Source: Pseudomonadota bacterium
GTDB lineage: Bacteria; Desulfobacterota; Desulfobulbia; Desulfobulbales; SURF-16
NCBI GenBank assembly: GCA_018897105.1
Contig: JAHILF010000130.1
Location: 1-37,548 of the forward strand
Length of the DNA: 37,548 nt
Direction of reading: 5' to 3'
Shown: positions 31,631 to 37,548 of the stretch, in pieces
Numbering within the stretch: the first letter of the stretch is position 1
How the letters are laid out: every line of letters begins with the position of its first letter
Translations under genes and position numbers: made by a program
Notes under the pieces: generated by a model
What the model saw: only the letters and a program-made list of their open reading frames with translations
Database searches by the model: none
Told to the model about the DNA's origin: nothing

Positions 31631-32446
31631 TCAATAAATTTTATTATTTTGTTTTGAATCTTTGATTTTGCTCTGGCGATACTGAATATATGCGTCGCGA
31701 AGCGAAATATAAGGGTCAAAGGATGATTGCAGAAATGCCTCGTAATCTCCGATAACCAAAGAGGTATTATTCACCTGCTGGCCTCCGTACAGGGCCAGGC
31801 CATCTTCAAGATCATTCTGCATGACCCAGCCAAGGGGGCTCAGATAGGAGTCTCCGAACAATCCGAAGCTATCACGCATAGTGGACGGCCCCAGAACAGG
31901 CCAACAAAAATAGATACCATTGCCGATTCCCCAGTATCCGAAAGTCTGTCCCAGATCCTCTTCCTTTATTTCAAGATTGAAGACATCCTTGGCAGGATCG
32001 CCAAACCCTGCCACCCCTGCGGTTGTATTAATGACAAAACGGGATGCTTCAATGCCGGCGTTTTTAAATTTTCCCTGTAATACATTATTAACAAAACGAA
32101 CCGGAAAAAACAGATTATGAAAGGCATTTCGTATGCAGATGCGAATATCCTGGGGCAAAACCGCACCATAAACTCGGGCTACAGGCTTTAACGCCCAAAA
32201 ATAAAGCTTGTCGTTGAAATGGAAAAAAAAGCGATTGACCGGCTCAAGCGGATCACTGACCTCCACACCTGTCCACTGCTCATCCCGCTCATCATCAAGG
32301 AAGTCTGCGTCACCCATCTCGTCTGCAGCCCATGCCGATGATTGAAAGTTTACCCTCAGCAATCTGTGGTTATCCCAGCCGGAAACCAGCACCAGCAGAA
32401 ACACGAGAACAGCGATTAATTTCGCATTGACAATATTCTTTATCAC
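31631..32446 (-). CDS. mlaA: MlaA/VacJ family outer-membrane lipid-asymmetry protein
   Basis: The 271-aa protein belongs to the VacJ family, which extracts misplaced phospholipids from the outer leaflet. DPLEPVNRFFFHFNDKLYFW, FPVRFVNNVLQGKFKNAGIE, RFVINTTAGVAGFGDPA, and FGYWGIGNGIYFCWPVLGPS are diagnostic. A hydrophobic signal region spans residues 8-22, but no lipobox cysteine follows. It may be cut at SSAWA-ADE instead, so the usual lipoprotein anchor seems absent. It lies between two mlaC genes and after a repeat element that separates it from mlaC/D/F/E. Confidence 0.92.
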   Translation of the reverse strand: MIKNIVNAKLIAVLVFLLVLVSGWDNHRLLRVNFQSSAWAADEMGDADFLDDERDEQWTGVEVSDPLEPVNRFFFHFNDKLYFWALKPVARVYGAVLPQDIRICIRNAFHNLFFPVRFVNNVLQGKFKNAGIEASRFVINTTAGVAGFGDPAKDVFNLEIKEEDLGQTFGYWGIGNGIYFCWPVLGPSTMRDSFGLFGDSYLSPLGWVMQNDLEDGLALYGGQQVNNTSLVIGDYEAFLQSSFDPYISLRDAYIQYRQSKIKDSKQNNKIY

Positions 32447-32474
32447 AATAATTCCCCGTTGTTAAATCCTACTA

Positions 32475-32575
32475 AGCCGTTGTAAAAAAAATAACTAAAC
32501 ATTTCATTGTATTGGTCGGCATAAGGGCCCTAACCGAAATGGTTAGAAATGTAAGGGTATTTCGTAACGGCCTCT
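32475..32575. repeat. MITE-like palindromic repeat, copy 2 (AGCCGTTGTAAAAAAAATAAC family)
   Basis: The left end AGCCGTTGTAAAAAAAATAAC-type sequence (32475-32495) and the right end GTATTTCGTAACGGCCTCT (32557-32575) match the ends of the element at 3968-4095. An inner CCTAACC/GGTTAG hairpin lies at about 32529-32545. It sits within the Mla operon between mlaC and mlaA, and its right end overlaps the mlaC stop codon. It could act as a processing or attenuation site in the operon transcript. Confidence 0.7.
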
Positions 32576-33218
32576 ACTCATGTGCTTCAATATCATTTTG
32601 TTGATTTTCCTGAATTTTTTCTTCCATGCGGCGGACCAGACCGTCATAACCTTCGTTTTTAATTATCCGGTCAAATTGTTGCCGATAGTTTTGCACGAGA
32701 CTGACACCTTCTATAATAATATCATAGATCAGCCATTGTCCCTTATCATCTTTTACACGGTAAACAATTGGGATTTCTTGATTATTCTTTACTATCTCAC
32801 TATAGACAATCGCCTTGTCATTGTTAACAATCTGTTTTTTAAATGTTACTTCTTCATCAGAATATGATTTGAGCCTGTTAATATAGGTGGTTTCAAGCAC
32901 CTGGGAAAAAAGCGAAACAAACTGTTCTTTTTCCTGTCCAGTCCGGGCTCTCCAGTTAAGCGCCAACACCCGCTGGGCCAGCTCGTGGGAAGCAAACCTG
33001 CTTTTAACGATTTTGACAATCTCTTCTTTTTTGGTTACCCATTGCTCCCCCGGATCGTCTCTGCGTAAAATATCGACAATTTGGTTCACAGTGTCACGCA
33101 GCTGATCCATTGGTTCATTGGCGGCATGACAGGGAACAGAAGTATTGATAAAAATAAAAAAAGTCAGAGAAAGCGACATCAACAGGGGAGCAATCGAAAG
33201 TTTATTTATTTTTTTCAT
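32574..33218 (-). CDS. mlaC: MlaC-like periplasmic phospholipid-binding protein
   Basis: The 214-aa protein has a signal peptide (residues 1-32, ending SVPCHA-AN) and an MlaC/Ttg2D body: FASHELAQRVLALNWRART, FVSLFSQVLETTYINRLKSYSDE, and WLIYDIIIEGVSLVQNYRQQFDRII. It lies 75 bp after mlaD, matching the standard mlaE-F-D-C order, so this is the more likely orthologue of MlaC. The C-terminal tail is rich in Glu, Gln and Asn (EEKIQENQQNDIEAHE). The stop codon lies in the end of a palindromic repeat. Confidence 0.92.
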   Translation of the reverse strand: MKKINKLSIAPLLMSLSLTFFIFINTSVPCHAANEPMDQLRDTVNQIVDILRRDDPGEQWVTKKEEIVKIVKSRFASHELAQRVLALNWRARTGQEKEQFVSLFSQVLETTYINRLKSYSDEEVTFKKQIVNNDKAIVYSEIVKNNQEIPIVYRVKDDKGQWLIYDIIIEGVSLVQNYRQQFDRIIKNEGYDGLVRRMEEKIQENQQNDIEAHE

Positions 33219-33293
33219 CCCCGTTCATCTTTTTTCATAGTGAAGTTTACCAAGAGTAACCACGGTTGATCCATAAAAACAGAAGGATAGTGA

Positions 33294-33740
33294 TTATATT
33301 TTACCAAATATATATTTGCTGATCAAATCTTCAATATCAACGGCAGATTCCGTATCCGTGATCGCCCCCCCCCCCTTGAGATAGGTTTCCGATCCGCCCT
33401 GACTGATACGGATATACTTGTCACCTATAATACCTTGAGTCTTGATGGAGGCAATGGCATCTTCAGTGATCTCGACATCATTGGAAAGATAGAGTGAGAC
33501 TTCCGCCCGCTGTTCTTTGGTTAGTCTGATGTTAGAGACTGTTCCCACGCTGACCCCGGCAATAGTGATACCCGCCCCTTTTTTTAAACCCGACACGTCA
33601 TCAAAGTCGGCTGACAATGTATAATTCTGCCCTCTGGCGAAAATTGAAAATTCGCCGAACTGCAACGAAATATAGGCAAAGGCTAGAAAACCGAGGATCA
33701 AGAATATCCCCACAACAAATTCAATGTTGTTTTTTTTCAT
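33294..33740 (-). CDS. mlaD: MCE-domain substrate-binding protein MlaD
   Basis: The 148-aa protein has one N-terminal membrane helix (residues ~7-27, VVGIFLILGFLAFAYISLQF) and a single MCE domain (about 38-120): TLSADFDDVSGLKKGAGITIAGVSVG, then QGIIGDKYIRISQGG. MlaD hexamers form the periplasmic lipid tunnel on the MlaFE transporter. Near residue 123 the coding strand holds an uninterrupted run of 11 G (plus strand C 33365-33375), giving Lys-Gly-Gly-Gly-Ala. A one-base slip would alter the last ~25 residues. The start overlaps mlaF by 4 bp (ATGA). Confidence 0.94.
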   Translation of the reverse strand: MKKNNIEFVVGIFLILGFLAFAYISLQFGEFSIFARGQNYTLSADFDDVSGLKKGAGITIAGVSVGTVSNIRLTKEQRAEVSLYLSNDVEITEDAIASIKTQGIIGDKYIRISQGGSETYLKGGGAITDTESAVDIEDLISKYIFGKI

Positions 33741-34513
33741 ATATTATGTTCCATCTTTCTGCTTGAGTAGATATGCCCCATGGTCTCGGTGGCAAAGGAA
33801 ACAATCTCTGGTTCGGTGCTTAAGGGAATATCTTCAGGGCTTGAAAAAGTCATCATCTTTCCTTTATTCAACAAAACTACCTCATCTGCCAGATTAAACA
33901 CCTTGGGAATATCATGGCTGACAATGATCGACGTATAGCCGAACTGCTTCTGACTTTTAAAAAAAAGCCGGTAGATATCCATGGTTATCTGTGGATCGAG
34001 ACCTGTTGTCGGCTCATCAAAGAGCATGATATCAGGCTGCAGCATCAATGCCCTGGCCAGACCTACCCTCTTTTTCATCCCGCCGCTGAGCTGAGCGGGA
34101 AATTTATCTTCATGGCCCTCTAGATTAAACTGGGCAAGCATCTGTCTGACTCGTTGGGCAATTTCCTGACTTTTATATTTTGTCCTTTCATTCAGAGGCA
34201 ATGCAACATTATCAAAAACGGTCATTGAGTCAAGGAGTGCGGAGCCCTGGAACAAAACCCCGAATTTCTCCCTGATTTTGTTTAATTCCCGCTGTTTCAT
34301 CCGGGTAATATCTCGACCGTTCACCAGAATCTGACCTGAATCAGGAGAGAGCAGGCCAAGGATCAGCTTTAACGTGACACTTTTCCCCTGACCGCTTCCG
34401 CCACCAATCACCGTCGTCTTACCGGACTTGAAGGAAACGGAAACATCATCCAGAACCCGCTGTTGCCCAAATGACTTGACCACGTTTTGAAATTCGATTA
34501 TGGCGGGACTCAT
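33737..34513 (-). CDS. mlaF: ABC transporter ATPase MlaF
   Basis: The 258-aa ATPase powers phospholipid movement through MlaE/MlaD. Walker A GGGSGQGKS (about residues 37-45), Q-loop FQGSALLDSMTVFDNVALPL, signature LSGGMKKRVGLARAL and Walker B IMLFDEPTTGLDP followed by SHD are complete. Length fits the family (about 250-270). Overlaps of 4 bp with mlaE and mlaD show tight coupling. No mlaB-like STAS partner gene is nearby. Confidence 0.95.
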   Translation of the reverse strand: MSPAIIEFQNVVKSFGQQRVLDDVSVSFKSGKTTVIGGGSGQGKSVTLKLILGLLSPDSGQILVNGRDITRMKQRELNKIREKFGVLFQGSALLDSMTVFDNVALPLNERTKYKSQEIAQRVRQMLAQFNLEGHEDKFPAQLSGGMKKRVGLARALMLQPDIMLFDEPTTGLDPQITMDIYRLFFKSQKQFGYTSIIVSHDIPKVFNLADEVVLLNKGKMMTFSSPEDIPLSTEPEIVSFATETMGHIYSSRKMEHNI

Positions 34514-35298
34514 AGCATGATCGCCGTAATCAGATAATCCCAGATCAATACAGAGATGGAGGAAAGCACCACGGCCTGGGTTGTGGCCCGACTGACACCT
34601 TCTGCACCGAATCCGGCGTTACGTAGAATATGTACAAAATACCCCCTTCCGGTACAAATCCAGACCACCAGCAGGGCAAAAACAAAGGATTTGACGATTC
34701 CGAGATTGATATCCTCATTGACAACACTCTGTACTATGCCGTCATAAAAAGCTCCCGGGTTTACCCCCAGCAGGACGACTCCGGCCACATACCCCCCGGC
34801 TATGCCGATAACATTAAAAAATTGAGTCAGGATAGGAAGCGAGATGATTGTCGCGAGAAATTTCGGGGTGATGAGATAGCGGAAAGGATTGATAACCATA
34901 CATTCCAAGGCATCAATCTGTTCGCTATTGCGCATGATGCCGATCTCGGCACACATTGCCGAACCGGCGCGACCGGTGACCATAAGGGCGGTCAGAACTG
35001 GTCCGAGTTCGCGGATCAAACTCAGGGCCACTGCAGAACCAAGCATGCCTTCTGATCCGAATTTCCGTAAGGTATAGTAGCCCTGCAGGCCTAGCACCAT
35101 ACCGGTAAAAATAGAGATAAAAAAAATCACGGCAAATGAATTTGCCCCGATAATTTGAATCTGCCGCACGGTTTCACGGAATCGGAAGGGACGTGAAAAT
35201 ATTGCCAGCAGGGCTGACAGCAGGAAAAGCCCCATACGTCCCAGGTCCCGGACCATATAGAGAAATGAATCTCCGAGCTTGGTTATAAAAGAAATCAT
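34510..35298 (-). CDS. mlaE: MlaE family permease
   Basis: The 262-aa integral inner-membrane protein forms the transmembrane core of the MCE transporter. Five to six hydrophobic segments are visible (for example SFAVIFFISIFTGMVLGLQG, FLATIISLPILTQFFNVIGI). The family motif LIRELGPVLTALMVTGRAGSA followed by EIGIMRNSEQIDALECM is intact. It is the first gene of the operon, 199 bp from the divergent radical SAM gene. There is no clear ribosome site before the ATG, only an A/T-rich leader. Confidence 0.95.
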   Translation of the reverse strand: MISFITKLGDSFLYMVRDLGRMGLFLLSALLAIFSRPFRFRETVRQIQIIGANSFAVIFFISIFTGMVLGLQGYYTLRKFGSEGMLGSAVALSLIRELGPVLTALMVTGRAGSAMCAEIGIMRNSEQIDALECMVINPFRYLITPKFLATIISLPILTQFFNVIGIAGGYVAGVVLLGVNPGAFYDGIVQSVVNEDINLGIVKSFVFALLVVWICTGRGYFVHILRNAGFGAEGVSRATTQAVVLSSISVLIWDYLITAIML

Positions 35299-35378
35299 TA
35301 TTTTTGTTTAACAAATATATTTAAATCGCAGGACTTATTGCGATCGATTGAAAATACCTTTAAAAAAAACGCAATCAG

Positions 35379-35416
35379 CTTGACAGTCTTAAAATGTTTT
35401 AATAATAACTGTCAAG
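35379..35416. promoter_or_regulatory. Inverted repeat with divergent sigma70-like promoter boxes
   Basis: CTTGACAGT (35379-35387) and ACTGTCAAG (35408-35416) form a perfect 9-bp inverted repeat with a 20-nt A/T-rich spacer, so TTGACA reads outward on both strands. On the plus strand TTGACA (35380-35385) and TAATAA (35403-35408) are 17 bp apart, 90 bp before the radical SAM gene. On the minus strand TTGACA is followed after 17 bp by TTAAGA. It may be a two-way promoter, an operator, or a stem-loop. Confidence 0.45.
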
Positions 35417-35497
35417 TATTTCTTCGTGCTCAGCACGTTTACCACTACCAGAAAAATACTTATCAAATCAAAATGTTAGACCACATAAAATCGGCTT

Positions 35498-37174
35498 ATG
35501 AAATTCTCTTTAATCGGCTTTAACTGCAGATTTACCCACTCCTGCCTGAGTCTGTTCTATCTGAGACAAGAACTTTGTAAGAATATAGATGACGTTGCTG
35601 TAAACATCAATCAATTTACCATCAATGATCCCTATTATCCTACCCTGATGCAAATCAGCTCATTCGCGGCTGACGCATTTTTTTTCTCGGTTTATATCTG
35701 GAACGCCCATATCATAAAAAGAATAATAAATGATCTTGCCCAAATTCAACCATTTCCCCGTTTTATTCTCGGCGGGCCCCATGGGATTGCTTTCAATGCG
35801 GATGAACTTCCGGCAGGATGTACCGTGGTAAGCGGTGAAATCGAAGGGATAGACCGGTCATTTTATACTGATCTCAAAAATGGTTCACTTCGCCCAAGTT
35901 ATCATTGTTCCAGATCCAGAGAATTTGCTTCCCCTTTTACGTCGGAAGACTTCGCAGACCAACTTGTCAACCGCCATATATACTACGAATCATCCAGGGG
36001 ATGCCCTTATTCGTGCAGTTACTGCATATCTTCACTGGAGCCAGGAGTCCGTTACAAGGACATGCACAAGGTCCGCCAGGAACTTACTGAGATCCTTGCC
36101 CATAAACCACTAAGTCTCCGTTTTGTCGACAGAACGTTCAATGCTTCAGACAAAAGAGCTTTGGAAATCTGGCAATTTCTTCGAGAAGAATCCCCCGGGA
36201 CCACTTTTCATTTTGAAATTGCTCCGGACCTCTTTTCAGAAGATATGTTTGCGTTTCTGCAAACAATACCGCCACAACTCTTTCAATTTGAGGTCGGCAT
36301 CCAATCGACCCATACAGAGACCCTTGCCGCCATCAACCGGAAAAGCAGCATCAGCTCATCCCTTGATAACATTAAACGCCTGATGCAGATAAATACCATC
36401 CATCTGCATGTAGATCTTATTCTGGGCCTCCCCTATGAGACATTTGCATCGTTTGGTAAATCATTTAACGATATCTTTGCCATCGGTCCCCATTATATCC
36501 AGATGGGACTGTTAAAAGTACTTCCCCACACCCCACTCAGCGGGCAACTGCCGGAATTCTCCATACAGCACTGCAAGTATCCCCCCTATGAAGTTCTGTC
36601 CACCAGATGGCTGCCCCATGACGAATTGGCGGAGCTCTTCTGGTTCGGAGAATGTTTCGAGGCTTTCTACAATAACCGTTATTTCAGGGCCTTTTTCGGA
36701 TTTTTACAGAGAAATGGTCGGGATGGTTTCCAGTTTTTTCTGGATCTGCTTGCAGCATGCAGAAAACATCACTTCTTCAACAGGGCAAAGACCCAGCTGT
36801 TGATGAGCGAAATCCTTGCTGATTTCATCCGGAATGATCCGATGGGAGGGTTACTGCAAGAACTCCTGATTTACGACTGGCTACGTAGCGGCCATCGTTT
36901 TCTCCCCGATCACCTCGGCCCACACGTTTTAAAACAGACGAAAGACCAACTCTGGCGAGAACTGCCCCAGGAGTTACTCCCTTTTTACAACTGTGTAAGC
37001 AGGAGTAATTTCTTCAAACTGTCACTATTTGTTAAATTTGCCGGCGAGACACTGAAAGAACTGGGGCTGACAAATGGAGAGGAAGGCGTTCTCTGTTTTC
37101 TTAACGAAAAGGAGAACGCTCTATTGGAATTACATAAAGTGGCACTGATTGGGCCTTTAGGCCCGTACACTTAG
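35498..37174 (+). CDS. B12-binding-like radical SAM protein
   Basis: The 558-aa protein has an N-terminal domain (about 1-140, MKFSLIGFNCRFTHSCLSL, FILGGPHGIAFN) like the cobalamin-binding fold of class B radical SAM enzymes. A radical SAM core follows (about 155-360) with the cluster motif C-x3-C-x2-C in RGCPYSCSYCISSLEPG, then FVDRTFN, FHFEIAPDLF, FEVGIQS and VDLILGLPYET. The C-terminal ~190 residues are of the DUF4080 type (PPYEVLSTRWLPHDELAELFWFGE region). The canonical cobalamin-ligand motif D-x-H-x2-G is not evident, so B12 use is doubtful. The substrate is unknown. It faces away from the Mla operon. Confidence 0.88.
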   Translation: MKFSLIGFNCRFTHSCLSLFYLRQELCKNIDDVAVNINQFTINDPYYPTLMQISSFAADAFFFSVYIWNAHIIKRIINDLAQIQPFPRFILGGPHGIAFNADELPAGCTVVSGEIEGIDRSFYTDLKNGSLRPSYHCSRSREFASPFTSEDFADQLVNRHIYYESSRGCPYSCSYCISSLEPGVRYKDMHKVRQELTEILAHKPLSLRFVDRTFNASDKRALEIWQFLREESPGTTFHFEIAPDLFSEDMFAFLQTIPPQLFQFEVGIQSTHTETLAAINRKSSISSSLDNIKRLMQINTIHLHVDLILGLPYETFASFGKSFNDIFAIGPHYIQMGLLKVLPHTPLSGQLPEFSIQHCKYPPYEVLSTRWLPHDELAELFWFGECFEAFYNNRYFRAFFGFLQRNGRDGFQFFLDLLAACRKHHFFNRAKTQLLMSEILADFIRNDPMGGLLQELLIYDWLRSGHRFLPDHLGPHVLKQTKDQLWRELPQELLPFYNCVSRSNFFKLSLFVKFAGETLKELGLTNGEEGVLCFLNEKENALLELHKVALIGPLGPYT

Positions 37175-37548
37175 AAGAACAGGGTTGTCCGAGAGATATG
37201 TAAGTTCACAGAAGAACTGTTTCATTTTGCCAAAAGGTCGGGAGACAGATTTAATTTTTCTTCCAGACTGAGGGGACTGAATTTTTTTCGCTGTTTTGGC
37301 GAAAATCATTCTGTCCCCGGCTTTGTAAAACCAAGCCAGATCAAAAGGTAACGGTCTCTGTCAAGAAACAGCAGAATCAGGCTCAAAGGTGAAATTGATT
37401 GCTGAAATTAATTTCAGACCACCTGACCTCGGGAGTAGCATGTGACTTGCGCTGAAAAAATAACTCGTTGAATTTGTGAGATAATCATGGCTTGCTCGCG
37501 TGGATGGCAACTTTTGTTGTCGAAGCGGGAAGATTTTGATAAGGTACC
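37175..37548. other. Gene-free tail of the window
   Basis: I see no convincing reading frame on either strand in these 374 bp. The only structure is the palindrome at 37272-37318. Confidence 0.55.
37272..37318. repeat. Imperfect palindrome (GGGGAC...GTCCCC)
   Basis: GGGGACTGAAT at the left end pairs with ATTCTGTCCCC at the right with one mismatch. Inside, TTTTCGC (37285-37291) pairs with GCGAAAA (37299-37305) around a 7-nt loop. It could be a terminator for the radical SAM transcript or a REP-like repeat. It lies about 100 bp past that gene's stop codon. Confidence 0.5.

Noticed and set aside
1-37548. CRISPR arrays, tRNA and rRNA genes, intact transposases
   Set aside because: No regularly spaced direct repeats, cloverleaf-like sequences, rRNA signatures or transposase motifs were seen.

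Overview
The window looks like chromosomal DNA of a Gram-negative, probably anaerobic member of the Desulfobacterota, perhaps Desulfobulbales. That placement is an inference. It rests on the gene order (yceD-rpmF-plsX-fabH... then rpiB-glyA-dCMP deaminase-nrdR-ribD-ribE-ribBA-ribH-nusB-ftsK), an outer-membrane lipid transport (Mla) operon, an EtfA with a ferredoxin domain, and a small protein family I know mainly from this phylum. No rRNA, tRNA, CRISPR array or intact transposase was seen.

Region 1 (1-3612, minus strand) is accessory. It holds what I read as a decayed diversity-generating retroelement (DGR). A secreted caspase-like/formylglycine-generating-enzyme-fold (FGE) protein ends in a GC-rich, adenine-poor variable region. 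It is followed by a structured segment, a frameshifted DGR-type HRDC accessory gene, and only the first ~70 residues of a DGR-type reverse transcriptase, which stops next to a palindromic repeat. No template repeat is visible. A two-pass membrane TPR protein lies immediately upstream of the target and probably shares its transcript. Region 2 (3613-4264) has no gene and carries a palindromic repeat.

Region 3 (4265-10363, minus) is a compact helicase operon: a UvrD-like helicase, a SWI2/SNF2 ATPase and a SWIM zinc-finger protein, separated by only 7 and 20 bp. A short divergent promoter region separates it from a plus-strand gene for a Desulfobacterota-type small protein (10482-10874). That gene converges on an unknown membrane-anchored protein across a perfect stem-loop. 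A PHP-family histidinol phosphatase and a ~290-bp nested palindromic region follow.

Region 4 (12524-30360, minus) is a long core block. A strong sigma70-type promoter at 30333-30360 precedes yceD-rpmF-plsX-fabH-acd-etfB-etfA, then fabG-acpP-fabF, rpiB, glyA, a dCMP deaminase gene, nrdR, ribD-ribE-ribBA-ribH, nusB and ftsK. It combines type II fatty-acid synthesis, one-carbon and nucleotide metabolism, riboflavin synthesis and DNA translocation. fabD is absent from its usual slot between fabH and fabG. The slot is filled by an acyl-CoA dehydrogenase and an electron-transfer flavoprotein resembling electron-bifurcating complexes.

Region 5 (30424-35298, minus) is an Mla-type phospholipid transport operon: mlaE-mlaF-mlaD-mlaC, a palindromic repeat, mlaA, a second mlaC, and a lone cyclic-nucleotide-binding protein. 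mlaD contains an 11-G tract that could make it phase variable. Divergent to it is a radical SAM protein with a B12-binding-like N-terminus (35498-37174). The last 374 bp contain only a palindrome.
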